In this document: positions 1-8,412 of the stretch, piece after piece
Layout: each line of letters begins with the position of its first letter
Position numbering within the stretch: the stretch's first letter is position 1
NCBI GenBank assembly: GCA_022826945.1
Contig: JAJDTY010000052.1
Coordinates: 1 to 64,000 of the forward strand
Length of the DNA: 64,000 bases
Source: Candidatus Binatia bacterium
GTDB lineage: Bacteria > Desulfobacterota > Binatia > Bin18
Direction: 5' to 3'
Translations under genes and position numbers: made by a program
Notes under the pieces: model-generated
The model's database searches: none
Seen by the model: the letters and a program-made list of their open reading frames with translations, nothing else
Told to the model about the DNA's origin: nothing

Positions 1-657
1 ATGGGCGGCGATGGTCGCCGCATCGATTTCGTCCTGGCTCATGGTCATCGTGTCCTCGTCCCATATCAGGCCATGTCCACCGGTCGGGTAGAGTTTGATG
101 ATGTCCACGCCCTGCTTGATTTCTTCGCGCACGGCTTTGCGAAAATCGTCCGGTCCGTCGCAAATACGGGCTAAGCCGTCCATGCCCATCTTCCAGAAGT
201 TGGGATGACAGTCCACCGAATCGCCGGTGGTCACCACGTCCCGACCGCAGGCCAGAAACCGTGGGCCCGGAATCATGCCCGAGTTAATGGCTTTTTTCAG
301 CGTAACATCAATGTTGTGCATCGAGCCCGCGCCAGCCGCGCCCGTGTAGCCGCAACTCAGCAGTAGCTCGGCGTTCTTGGCGGCGATGAGCGTCAGATAG
401 GTCGGCGGATATTTCATGTCGATATCGTTCATGTCGCCGACATTGGCGTAGGCGACATGATAGTGGCACTGGACCATGCCCGGCATGAGGGATTTCCCAC
501 TCAGATCATACACGACATCTCTGGCTGTGGGTTTGGGCACATCGCCATTTTTCCCGACCGCCTTGATGCGCTGCCCCTGGACCACCACCGTGGAATTGGA
601 TTGTGGTTTATGTTCACCGTCAATCAGATTCACACCACGAAAAAATATACGTCCCAT
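1..657 (-). CDS. Amidohydrolase family protein (C-terminus beyond window)
   Basis: Open frame of 219 codons that runs off the left edge, so only the N-terminal half is seen. It begins at an ATG preceded by GAGGAGGG. The metal-binding HxH of the amidohydrolase superfamily is His65-x-His67 (CHYHV), right after the short N-terminal beta-sandwich (LMPGMVQ). A DIIKLYPTGG stretch puts Lys188 where the bridging carboxylated lysine is expected. This matches imidazolonepropionase/prolidase-like amidohydrolases that cleave cyclic amides or peptide-like bonds; the substrate cannot be read. It lies 98 nt downstream of a flavin monooxygenase on the same strand, so the two may be co-transcribed and act on the same compound (inference). 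Confidence 0.85.
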   Translation of the reverse strand, partial: MGRIFFRGVNLIDGEHKPQSNSTVVVQGQRIKAVGKNGDVPKPTARDVVYDLSGKSLMPGMVQCHYHVAYANVGDMNDIDMKYPPTYLTLIAAKNAELLLSCGYTGAAGAGSMHNIDVTLKKAINSGMIPGPRFLACGRDVVTTGDSVDCHPNFWKMGMDGLARICDGPDDFRKAVREEIKQGVDIIKLYPTGGHGLIWDEDTMTMSQDEIDAATIAAH

Positions 658-755
658 AGCGACCCTCCTCTGTATAGAGTGTTTTCAAATCTGGTGTTAA
701 GAAGTATTGCCCTTATCTAGCGTATTTCCAGCCCGAGACCAAACGGATTTTTGTC

Positions 756-1841
756 CTAGAGGTCTTTAACCTCGGGGATGACGGTCTGGGCAAAACGGGT
801 CATGGCTGCCTTGACCTGCTCATGCGGCACCATGCCGCCCGGATTAAACCAACAGATCAACTCGTTCATATTGAGCTCTTGATGGAGTTGGCGAATCCGG
901 TCCACACATACCTGGGCAGGACCGAAAATAGCCATGCTGTCAACGACTTTCTCAAAGGTGATACTCTCCAGATTTTTACGGATTTCCGCGGTATAGCGAT
1001 ACGACTCCATGTCCTCCTGTTTGGCGGTACCGCTCGTCATCATGCCCAGGACGCTTCCGAAGTAATGTTGAATGCTCGGCTCTACGGTCTGGCGTACCCG
1101 ATCCAGGCTTTCGCCTGGGTGCATAAAGAACATGGTGGAGACATCCTGCGGAGCGTACATGGGATGAGTGGCCTGTCCGTTATGGGGGGCGTGGTCGTCC
1201 CAGGATTGGCGATAGGTCGCGACTTGCTCAAACATCTTGGGCAATGGATTGGTCACCGATGCCACAAATATCGGATGACCGGTTTTCCCCGCAAACACCG
1301 CAGTCTCCGGGCTGTTGGCGGCGATCCTGATGGGCGGGTGGGGCTGTTGCAGCGGTTTGGGCACGACGCTGGTTTCCGGGATTGTGTAATAGCTGCCGTC
1401 ATAGGAAAACGACTCATTCGTCCAGGCTTGTTTGATGATTTCCAGGCTTTCTTCAAAGCGCCCGCGGCTCTCCTCTCGTGAGCGGTCAAAGCCCGCAAAA
1501 TGGAGCGGAATCGTTCCGCGTCCAACCCCGAACTCCAAGCGACCATCACTCAACAGATCGACCGTTGCCCCTTCTTCCGCGTTGCGGACCGGATGCCAGA
1601 GTGGCAGGAGGTTGACGGCAATGCCCAGGCGGATGCGCTGTGTCCGTTGGGCAATGGCCGTGGCGACAATCAGCGGCGACGACATAATTGAGAAGTGCTT
1701 ATAGAAGTGCAGTTCCGCCAGCCAGGCACAATCGAAGCCGAGTTGCTCGGCGTGAATGATCTGTTCAATGGTTTCTTGATAGCGCGTTGTCTGGGTCTGG
1801 GTATCTGCGCACGGCAGTTGGTAGAAAAGACCAAATCTCAC
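756..1841 (-). CDS. LLM-class (luciferase-like) flavin-dependent oxidoreductase
   Basis: 361-residue TIM-barrel monooxygenase of the bacterial luciferase superfamily. The start is taken at the GTG that opens VRFGLFYQLP, preceded by AGGAGGGG six bases upstream. A longer frame to 1964 exists, but its extra 41 residues look unlike any luciferase N-terminus. Family signatures visible are AEQLGFDCAWLAELHF near the N-terminus, QRTQRIRLG, and DLLSDGRLEFGVGRG. Members use FMNH2 or F420H2 to oxidise small organic molecules; the substrate here is unknown. It diverges from a carboxymuconolactone decarboxylase-like gene and precedes an amidohydrolase, suggesting a small degradative cluster. Confidence 0.9.
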   Translation of the reverse strand: MRFGLFYQLPCADTQTQTTRYQETIEQIIHAEQLGFDCAWLAELHFYKHFSIMSSPLIVATAIAQRTQRIRLGIAVNLLPLWHPVRNAEEGATVDLLSDGRLEFGVGRGTIPLHFAGFDRSREESRGRFEESLEIIKQAWTNESFSYDGSYYTIPETSVVPKPLQQPHPPIRIAANSPETAVFAGKTGHPIFVASVTNPLPKMFEQVATYRQSWDDHAPHNGQATHPMYAPQDVSTMFFMHPGESLDRVRQTVEPSIQHYFGSVLGMMTSGTAKQEDMESYRYTAEIRKNLESITFEKVVDSMAIFGPAQVCVDRIRQLHQELNMNELICWFNPGGMVPHEQVKAAMTRFAQTVIPEVKDL

Positions 1842-2048
1842 GTATCCCCTCCTCTGCTCTGCACTCGATCGTGCAGAGTCTGTTGTTTGTGTTGAGCATG
1901 CCCGGAGTGGGTCTGTCAAGAACAAGGACACGGTCGGCGCGGGGAGGAGGAGCGCAGAAGACACGCCGTTCGGAGCCGCCCTTGTTGCCGCCGTTTGCCC
2001 TGCGGTATAGTCCCTAGGTCACAGATTTTACAGCTCAGGAGGGATAGC

Positions 2049-2426
2049 ATGACGAATCAGAGCGACTTGGAAAAGGGAATCGAAATCCGAAAAAAGCTGA
2101 GCGGCGACCGCTTCGGGACCTCGGCCAGTGCGCTGGCCGAACTCGCTCCGGATCTTGATGAGATGTTGAACGAAGTCGTCTTCGGGCGGGTCTGGACCAG
2201 ACCGGGGCTGGAGCTCAAAATGCGTAGCGTGGCCGTGATTGCGGCCCTGACCGCCATGCAGCGGCTACCTCAACTCAAGAGCCATATCGCGAACGGGCTG
2301 AACGCCGGTCTGACCAAGGAAGAAATTATTGAGATCCTAATCCAGATGGCCTTTTATGCCGGCGCGCCTACTGCAGTCAACGCATTTCAGATTGCCAAAG
2401 AAGTCTTTGAAGCAGAAGGCGTGTAA
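2049..2426 (+). CDS. Carboxymuconolactone decarboxylase family protein
   Basis: 125-residue all-helical protein of the CMD family (PF02627). The start is at MTNQSDLEKG, preceded by AGGAGGG. Family features are the helix FGRVWTRPGLELKMRSV and the C-terminal MAFYAGAPTAVNAF, which ends in the usual KEVFEAEG-type tail. Unlike AhpD it has no CxxC redox pair, so it belongs to the PcaC-like decarboxylase/hydrolase side rather than the peroxidase side. It sits 16 nt upstream of an M20 peptidase on the same strand and is divergent from a luciferase-like monooxygenase. The aromatic-degradation role typical of PcaC is possible but not shown by context. Confidence 0.88.
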   Translation: MTNQSDLEKGIEIRKKLSGDRFGTSASALAELAPDLDEMLNEVVFGRVWTRPGLELKMRSVAVIAALTAMQRLPQLKSHIANGLNAGLTKEEIIEILIQMAFYAGAPTAVNAFQIAKEVFEAEGV

Positions 2427-2442
2427 GGAGCAACGTCCCGGT

Positions 2443-3792
2443 ATGGCGTGGCCCTGGAAGCGCTGGCGCCGGCAGCGCTCCGTTCATACAGGTGGTCAGT
2501 CCAGAGACCTCAGCCAGTGGACGCTGAATACGGATCGTTTTCTGCGGGTCCTGCGGGCCCTAGTGGCTGTTGGTGAGCGCTTGCAGAATTCCCCGTCTCA
2601 GGAGCAGCCGCCCCCACAGGAAGATCTCGCCGGGGATATTGTTCTTGATGAACTATCAGCCCATACCGCCCGCGGCCGTTTGCAGGTGGAACGGGTAAGT
2701 TATACTAAAGGCCGCGGAAATCTTATCCTGAGCTATCCGGGCCGTTCTGTTGGACGCCCCCACCAAACCGTTGCTTTTGTGGGGGCCCATCTTGATGTGG
2801 TACCGGCCGACCCGAAAGATTGGCAGCGCCCGCCCTTTGCGTTGCAGGTCGAGGGAGACCGGTTGTACGGACGGGGTGTCACCGACTGCCTGGGCCATGT
2901 CGCGGTTCTGACCGACCTCTTCGCTCAGCTCGCCGAATCGGAGGTGGAGCTCGACCATAGTGTTGTCGGGGTCGTTATTGCCGACGAGGAACTCTCCAAC
3001 ACGCACGGCGTCGGGATCGGTCGGCTGGTCAAAGACGGACGGCTCGATCATCTCAAGAACGGACCGCTGTACTGGATCGATAGTGCTGACTTCGGACCAA
3101 CTACGGCAACCGCCGGGATGGCCCTCTGGCGACTGGCTATTGAAGGCAAGGGCAGTCATTCCGGGTTTCCGCAGAACGGGATCAATGCCGCGGAACTGGC
3201 CACGGAAGTGACCCGCGCCCTCCAGCAGTGGTTTTACGCACACTATCCCGTTCATCCAAAAGAACAGGAGTACGGTTTTCGAGCGCCCTCGTCGCTCAAA
3301 CCGACGCGGGTGCAGGTCGAGAATGATACACTGACGAAAATTCCGTCTACGGCCCGTATTGAAGGCGATATTCGTCTGACGCCGTGGTATGACCCTGACG
3401 AGGTGAAAAAAGGACTGATGGCCTTTCTGGAAACGCTGGATGTCAGCCAACTGCCGGTCTTTGGTCCGGGTCGCTATGCCTGTAACGGACAGGTCGGGAC
3501 GGCACGGTTTGAGATGTTGGGGACGCCGTCCGGCGGAATGGCGTGCGACCGGACCTCAGATGGCTATACGGCCCTCGCTCACGCGGTTACGGCAGTGCGG
3601 CCCGACGCTCAGCCCTTTGCCCTGACGGGCAGTCTTCCCTATGTCCGCTTTCTGCAGGAGCACGACTTTGACGTGCAAATTACCGGTTTTGGCAGAAATG
3701 AAGCCTACCATGCGCCGAATGAATTTGCCGAACTGTCCCATATGCAGGACGGCTTTCGCATCCTGTGTCATCTGCTGCGACACTTCGGCTAG
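2443..3792 (+). CDS. M20 family metallopeptidase (ArgE/DapE-like)
   Basis: 449-residue amidohydrolase of the M20 family, which removes acyl or peptide groups with two zinc ions. Metal and catalytic residues are visible in order: His116-x-Asp118 (GAHLDVVP), Asp148 in GRGVTDCLGH, and the Glu182-Glu183 pair in IADEELSN. A dimerisation lid follows (residues about 250-360), with later segments carrying the remaining ligands. The start at MAWPWKRW leaves 16 nt after the preceding gene and has AAGGAG upstream. The closest named relatives are acetylornithine deacetylases, but the isolated position outside an arginine operon makes the exact substrate uncertain. Confidence 0.85.
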   Translation: MAWPWKRWRRQRSVHTGGQSRDLSQWTLNTDRFLRVLRALVAVGERLQNSPSQEQPPPQEDLAGDIVLDELSAHTARGRLQVERVSYTKGRGNLILSYPGRSVGRPHQTVAFVGAHLDVVPADPKDWQRPPFALQVEGDRLYGRGVTDCLGHVAVLTDLFAQLAESEVELDHSVVGVVIADEELSNTHGVGIGRLVKDGRLDHLKNGPLYWIDSADFGPTTATAGMALWRLAIEGKGSHSGFPQNGINAAELATEVTRALQQWFYAHYPVHPKEQEYGFRAPSSLKPTRVQVENDTLTKIPSTARIEGDIRLTPWYDPDEVKKGLMAFLETLDVSQLPVFGPGRYACNGQVGTARFEMLGTPSGGMACDRTSDGYTALAHAVTAVRPDAQPFALTGSLPYVRFLQEHDFDVQITGFGRNEAYHAPNEFAELSHMQDGFRILCHLLRHFG

Positions 3793-3801
3793 AGCGGCGC
3801 G

Positions 3802-4089
3802 CTAGCGATGGCGGAAGGTGATCCGGCCGCGTTCGAGATCGTACGGGGAGAGCTGAACCGTGACGCTGTCGCCCTGAATGATTTTAATAAAGAACTTACG
3901 CATCTTGCCCGCAACATGGGCGAGAATGGAGTGGCCGTTCTCAAGCTCGACGCGGAAGAAGGCGTTGGGCAACACCTCGGTGACGGTTCCATTCATTTCA
4001 ATGACATCTTTTTCAACCGCGGGTTCGGTATTCCGCTCCTTCCGCCTCCGCTTGCCACCACCGCCGCCTCTTCGACGTGGTCCAGCCAT
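3802..4089 (-). CDS. infA: Translation initiation factor IF-1 with basic N-terminal extension
   Basis: 95 residues. Positions 27-95 are a standard IF-1 OB fold: [36 protein letters not shown] and [14 protein letters not shown] are near-universal IF-1 signatures. IF-1 binds the A site of the 30S subunit during initiation. The start codon is fixed by AGGAGG five bases upstream. Ahead of the fold lies a stretch of about 26 residues rich in Gly and Arg/Lys ([17 protein letters not shown]), absent from the usual 72-residue IF-1. The gene is tail-to-tail with the M20 peptidase, 9 nt apart, and is not next to ribosomal protein genes as infA often is. Confidence 0.95.
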   Translation of the reverse strand: MAGPRRRGGGGGKRRRKERNTEPAVEKDVIEMNGTVTEVLPNAFFRVELENGHSILAHVAGKMRKFFIKIIQGDSVTVQLSPYDLERGRITFRHR

Positions 4090-4110
4090 AAGACCTCCTA
4101 TGCACACACT

Positions 4111-4151
4111 AAAAAGAAACCCCGGGTGACGTGTACACGGCCTCCGGGGTT
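4111..4151 (-). terminator. Rho-independent terminator upstream of infA
   Basis: Inverted repeat AACCCCGG / CCGGGGTT (4118-4125 with 4144-4151) around an 18 nt loop. On the minus strand it is followed by TTTCTTTTTAG. It lies between the MFS gene ending at 4245 and infA, so it would end the cupin-MFS-MFS transcript and separate it from infA. Confidence 0.55.
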
Positions 4152-4244
4152 GCGCTCTTCACAATCGACCCAGACAAAAAATCCCAGTAATAATGGGGAA
4201 AACTAGCAGATCACTCCAGTGAAGACAACCAGAATGTTGGCGGG

Positions 4245-5429
4245 TCAGACGCTTTTACCCGTCGCCGGCCGGAGCGCCGGGCTTGGTTCCGCCGCCTGAG
4301 GAGCATCACTGGGGAGGAACCAGACCAACATCCAGGGCAGGAGAGGCAAGAGCGCGATAAGCTGCATGGTGATTGCAAGTCCCCACACATCGGCCGCAAC
4401 TCCAAGGACGGCGACACCCAGACCGCCCACCCCAATACCGAGGCCGGTCATAAGGCCGGCGGTGATACCCAGCCGACCCCGCATGAGACCCTGAGCAATG
4501 ACCAATGTGACAGAGAACATCGGAGCCAGACACATCCCGGCCAACCCCAAGATCACGATACTGGTCGTTCCGTTTGTTTGTAGAAAGAGGAAAATCAACG
4601 GGCACAGGAGTCCGGTGCAATAGACCAGGAAACGTTTGTGCCCAATATGGTCGGCCAGCGGCCCACCTAGCAGCGTGCCGACCGCTCCGGCTATCAGGAA
4701 TAAGGACAGCACCGAGCCGACCCTGAGCGTATCCCCGCCCTGGTCGGCCAGATAGAGCGGAACGTAGGTTGACATACCCGCGTGGACGCAGGCTCCAAGG
4801 GTTACGATACTCAACACCAGGGCCAGGGCAGAACGTGGAATGACCGCTACGGCCGTAGCTGCCCCGGTGAGCGCCGGCCTGGTTTGTGACAGCCAGGGAA
4901 GGGATCGTACAAAGAGCGCGCCAACCAGAATCCCCGGTATCCAGAACAGTAGGAGACCACTTTGGCCGAAAGTGGCTAGACAAAAGGCGACGGCCAGCGG
5001 GCCTAGCCCCAAGCCGAGGTTCCCGCCCACGGAAAAGAGCGAGATTCCGGTTGCTTTTTTCTCTCCGGTGGACAGGTAGGCGGTTTTATAGGCCTCGGGG
5101 TGATAGCTGGCAATACCGATCCCACTGATGAAGACGACGACGAGCAGGGCGGGGTAGCTTGTGACCAGCCCGACGCTGGCCATCCCGCAGGTCGCAGCCA
5201 CGACTCCAAACGGCAGCAGCCAGGCCTGGGCGCTGCGGTCAGACAGATAGCCGAAGAGCGGTTGAATAATGGAAGACGTCATATTGGCGACCAAGACGAG
5301 GGCTCCTATCATCGTATAGGACAAACCAAAGCTTGTTTTGAGAAAGGGCAGCAGGGCGGGCAGGGCTCCGGTATTCAGGTCAACCATCAGATGCCCCAGT
5401 CCCAATAAGGCGAGTGCTTTCTTATTCAT
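4245..5429 (-). CDS. MFS transporter, fosmidomycin-resistance (Fsr)-like
   Basis: 394-residue, 12-helix major facilitator carrier of the inner membrane. The N-terminal helix GHLMVDLNTGALPALLPF and the loop FGYLSDR (MFS motif A region) resemble the Fsr/fosmidomycin-resistance branch. No signal peptide or extra domain is seen. Its start lies 9 nt after the stop of another MFS gene, so the two are probably translated from one message, behind a cupin. Fsr-type carriers are usually drug or metabolite exporters; the actual substrate cannot be deduced. Confidence 0.85.
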   Translation of the reverse strand: MNKKALALLGLGHLMVDLNTGALPALLPFLKTSFGLSYTMIGALVLVANMTSSIIQPLFGYLSDRSAQAWLLPFGVVAATCGMASVGLVTSYPALLVVVFISGIGIASYHPEAYKTAYLSTGEKKATGISLFSVGGNLGLGLGPLAVAFCLATFGQSGLLLFWIPGILVGALFVRSLPWLSQTRPALTGAATAVAVIPRSALALVLSIVTLGACVHAGMSTYVPLYLADQGGDTLRVGSVLSLFLIAGAVGTLLGGPLADHIGHKRFLVYCTGLLCPLIFLFLQTNGTTSIVILGLAGMCLAPMFSVTLVIAQGLMRGRLGITAGLMTGLGIGVGGLGVAVLGVAADVWGLAITMQLIALLPLLPWMLVWFLPSDAPQAAEPSPALRPATGKSV

Positions 5430-5438
5430 GGCGGCCTA

Positions 5439-6734
5439 TCATGTCACGCTTGCGGTCTGGCTGCCAGGAGCTGACGCTGCAACCCGAAGCGGCTCCGGCA
5501 CAACCAGAAAAAAGAAAATCATAAAGGACACTGCGGCAAGGCCCGCGGCCACGAGAAAGGGCAGCGCCCAGCTGCCGGTGGCCGCAACCAGAAAGCCGGC
5601 GGTCATCGGCCCAAAAATTCCAGCAAAATTCCCCGAGCCGTTCATCACCCCGTCTATCGCGCCGACCAACCGGGGATTCATTTCCAGCGGCAACGCCCAA
5701 TAACCTCCGCCGGCAATATTCATCAGAAACAGATACGCGGCAAAACAGGCCACCGAAGCGCCGCCCGAGGGAACCAGCACCGCCGCCACTAAGAAAGGAA
5801 CACCGAGCGCAATACACAGCGAGGGGGCTTGCGCGCGGGCAAAACGCACGCTGAAGCCACGCTGTAACAGCAGGTCCGAAAGTGTCCCGCCGCTGACCAG
5901 CCCGGCGAAACTGGCGAAGGTTGGAATCATACCCACCCAGCCCATCTGTTGCAGGGTGAAGCCGCGGACTTTGACCATATAGGTCGGTAGCCACAACACG
6001 ATCATCCACAGGCCATAGACCAACAGCAAATACGACACGGACAGCAGCAAAACCTGGCGCTCTTTGGCGACCGCCCAGGGAGAAAATTTCTGCGCCTGAC
6101 GTGGGGCGAGATTGGACTCGATATAGTGCAGTTCTCGTCGGCTGATGGTGGGATGCTCTGCCGGAGTGTGGGTCGCAAAGGCCATCCAGGCTATCAGCCA
6201 CACCCCACCGAGCAGGGCATTGCAATAAAAGACCATGGGCCAGGCAGACATGGTCAACAGCCACGTCGTCAGCGGGTAGGCGATGGCCTGCCCAAGATAG
6301 GTGCCGGAAATGCTGAGGGTTTGTGCCCGGCTGTATTCCTGGCGGGGAATCCAGCGCGCATTCAGGGCGGCGTAGGCCGGGAAGGTGATGGATTCAAACA
6401 TGCCCACCCCAAAGCGGATGGCCAACATCAGGCCGAACGCCACCTGTCCCACGGGGGTGAGAGCCGTAAAAACGGAAAAGCCAATGCAGACCAGAATGAG
6501 CAGTTTATACGGATTCCAGCGATCGGCCAGGACACCTCCCGGAAATTGGAGCAGGGCATAACCGACCAGAGAAGCCGAGAAGATCACTCCGAAGCGGCCC
6601 TCGTCCCAGCCCAGGGATTCCATCATGACCGGCGCGGCAACCGCGATATTGACCCGATCAAGATAGTTGATCATGCTCCCGGCGGTCAGCAAACTGACCA
6701 GCCGATAGCGGACGGGAAAGGCCGGGCCAGCCAT
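5439..6734 (-). CDS. MFS transporter, anion:cation symporter (ACS)-like
   Basis: 431-residue MFS permease. The N-terminal signature SMINYLDRVNIAVAAP followed by GVIFSASLVGYALLQFPGG and LADRWNP is characteristic of the ACS branch, which imports organic anions such as sugar acids, phthalate or tartrate-like compounds with a proton. The start is taken at MAGPAFPVRYR, 20 nt after the cupin stop. An upstream in-frame start at 6797 would overlap the cupin and adds an implausible N-terminus. The second, tightly spaced MFS gene downstream suggests paired uptake and efflux (inference). Confidence 0.87.
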   Translation of the reverse strand: MAGPAFPVRYRLVSLLTAGSMINYLDRVNIAVAAPVMMESLGWDEGRFGVIFSASLVGYALLQFPGGVLADRWNPYKLLILVCIGFSVFTALTPVGQVAFGLMLAIRFGVGMFESITFPAYAALNARWIPRQEYSRAQTLSISGTYLGQAIAYPLTTWLLTMSAWPMVFYCNALLGGVWLIAWMAFATHTPAEHPTISRRELHYIESNLAPRQAQKFSPWAVAKERQVLLLSVSYLLLVYGLWMIVLWLPTYMVKVRGFTLQQMGWVGMIPTFASFAGLVSGGTLSDLLLQRGFSVRFARAQAPSLCIALGVPFLVAAVLVPSGGASVACFAAYLFLMNIAGGGYWALPLEMNPRLVGAIDGVMNGSGNFAGIFGPMTAGFLVAATGSWALPFLVAAGLAAVSFMIFFFLVVPEPLRVAASAPGSQTASVT

Positions 6735-6754
6735 GAATAGTCTATATGCTGCCC

Positions 6755-7276
6755 CTACTTCATATGCGCGCCAGCCAGAAAGGCGATGACGTGGCAAGGC
6801 TCATCCCAAGGGTTGTGCCAACGGTGCATGGTCCCGCTCTGAACGATCACATCTCCCGCGCCAAGCTCGGTTTTTGAGCCGTCGTCGAGTTCAAGCACGC
6901 AGCGTCCAGACACAATATACAGCGTATCGATGGTCGCCGAGCGATGCATCCCAGGATCGTCCGGTTCCATGGTCGCCAGCAACCCTGGAAACAGGCGCTC
7001 GACTTCGGCAGTAGCAGCTTCTGGGTCGGTGTCCACGGGCGGGGTGCTGTCTGGAGCTAAAACAAATGAGACAAAGCGGAAACCACCGACTGGCGGAAAC
7101 CAGTCGTGATGACGCGGTTCGCTCCCATCGTCAGGATACGTGAGGGTTTCGTCTGCACCCCACAGGGTGGCCAACGTCGCACCGGGTAAGCCGGGTACCT
7201 GAATGCCTGTCACTTCTCCATCGCTCGCAATAATGGATTTGCCGTCCGCTCGGTGACCTGTAACAACGCGTCTCAT
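6755..7276 (-). CDS. Cupin-domain protein
   Basis: 173 residues. The C-terminal half carries the conserved cupin core: STIDTLYIVSGRC (first strand pair), a strand with ELDDGSKTELGAGDVIVQ, and the second motif GTMHRWHNPWDEP with the conserved histidine. The N-terminal 60 residues resemble those of cupins found beside hydrolases and monooxygenases. The start at MRRVVTGHRADGKS is preceded by GAGGAG. Such proteins can be metal-dependent isomerases, dioxygenases or ligand-binding proteins; no specific reaction is supported. It heads an operon with two MFS genes, so a role in handling the transported compound is plausible. Confidence 0.85.
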   Translation of the reverse strand: MRRVVTGHRADGKSIIASDGEVTGIQVPGLPGATLATLWGADETLTYPDDGSEPRHHDWFPPVGGFRFVSFVLAPDSTPPVDTDPEAATAEVERLFPGLLATMEPDDPGMHRSATIDTLYIVSGRCVLELDDGSKTELGAGDVIVQSGTMHRWHNPWDEPCHVIAFLAGAHMK

Positions 7277-7519
7277 TAGTCTCTCCTCTGTACTTCCTGC
7301 GCCTATACATTCGTCCCTTGCGTGTATGCCTGTCTGGTCCGTTGTGTCAACTGAACCACAGCGAAACACTCCCCCTCAGTCTGAACGATGGAGAGAGGGA
7401 CTGGGCCGAGTTGTTCTCTCCTCCATTTCCTGTTCTTATCCCTGCGGGGGGATTCCCAGATGAAATTTCTGCAATCCTTTCTTTGTTGTTTGTGAGCGTG
7501 ATTGAGGCTTGGAGACGGT

Positions 7520-7963
7520 GTGTTTTACGGTGAACTTTTTGCCCTCGCCGCGGCGTGCCTGTGGGGGACGTCGCCCATCTTCATCCGCAAGGGGCTGCCG
7601 TACGCGAGTGTCTCGGTCGGGCTGCTGTGCGGGCTAGGTGCCAGCCTGCCGTTGATGGCTCTGGTCTTTACGCTTCATCCGCGTTCGGTGACGCAGGTGA
7701 TTACGCCCCAGGCGGCGCTGTGGTTTATCGCCGCAGGCATCATGGGTCCATGTTTAGGCCGGATGTGCAATTACTTGGGGGTGGCTCAGCTTGGAGCGGC
7801 CAAGTGTACACCCCTAGTGAATACCGCGCCGCTTTTTACGACGGTTTTTGCGCTGCTCTTCTTGCAGGAGGCTATCACTCTCAAAATTCTGAGCGGTATC
7901 CTGAGCGTCGTGGCCGGGGTAGTGATTCTGACCGGGCAAAACCGCTGGGAAGGTCAGCGATGA
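7520..7963 (+). CDS. Half-size EamA/DMT transporter, first of a pair
   Basis: 147 residues containing one EamA domain of about five helices. It ends in the family helix ITLKILSGILSVVAGVVIL followed by a short basic tail. The start is taken at a GTG with GGAG five bases upstream. Classic EamA carriers hold two such domains in about 290 residues; here the chain stops after one. The stop overlaps the start of the next gene (ATGA), which codes for a second half. The two probably form an antiparallel heterodimer in the inner membrane, as known for small multidrug resistance-type pairs. The exported compound is unknown. Confidence 0.8.
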   Translation: MFYGELFALAAACLWGTSPIFIRKGLPYASVSVGLLCGLGASLPLMALVFTLHPRSVTQVITPQAALWFIAAGIMGPCLGRMCNYLGVAQLGAAKCTPLVNTAPLFTTVFALLFLQEAITLKILSGILSVVAGVVILTGQNRWEGQR

Positions 7964-8391
7964 GGACGATTCATATCCTCTATCCGTTTCTTGCCGCCTT
8001 TTGTTATGGGATGAATCCCATTCTGGCGAAACTCGGTTTGCAGTCGAGCAATGAGCCCTTGCTCGGGGCGTGTATCGGCATCCTTGCCGGTGTGGTGGGG
8101 TATGCGGCCTATTTTTTTGCGAGTGGCCAAGCCAGCCAGTTGTTCTCCTTACCGTGTCGGGCAGGCGTATATTTTGGTCTGGCCGGTCTAGCCTCAACCC
8201 TGGCTATTTTCTCGCTGTTTTTTGCGCTGGAATATCTGCCCGCCGTTGTTGTTGCTCCCTTCACCTCAGTCGTACCGCTTGTCACGCTCGTCCTGAGCCA
8301 TCTGGTGCTGCACGATAGTGAACGCATCACCAAGGCCGACGTGGCCGGGACGATTTTCATTGTCGGGGGAATAGCGTTGTTGGTGAGCTGA
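7960..8391 (+). CDS. Half-size EamA/DMT transporter, second of a pair
   Basis: 143 residues with one EamA domain. It begins MRTIHILYPFLAAFCYGMNP, an N-terminal helix equivalent to the first helix of a complete domain, and ends with the helix ADVAGTIFIVGGIALL. The ATG overlaps the upstream stop by four bases and has GGAAGG ahead of it, indicating translational coupling. A frameshifted single EamA gene is possible. But the first half ends after its natural last helix and the second begins with a proper initiation region, which favours two true subunits. Confidence 0.8.
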   Translation: MRTIHILYPFLAAFCYGMNPILAKLGLQSSNEPLLGACIGILAGVVGYAAYFFASGQASQLFSLPCRAGVYFGLAGLASTLAIFSLFFALEYLPAVVVAPFTSVVPLVTLVLSHLVLHDSERITKADVAGTIFIVGGIALLVS

Positions 8392-8412
8392 GAGACCGAC
8401 CTGCCCTCCTGA

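Noticed and set aside
822..1481. 219-codon frame opposite the LLM gene
   Set aside because: It is the antisense shadow of a well-conserved monooxygenase and shows no family motif.
1842..1964. Upstream start for the first LLM gene
   Set aside because: The extra 41 residues are unlike luciferase N-termini, and a strong ribosome site marks the internal GTG.
2656..3450. 264-codon minus-strand frame under the M20 peptidase
   Set aside because: The plus strand carries the complete M20 metal site; the minus frame is compositional.
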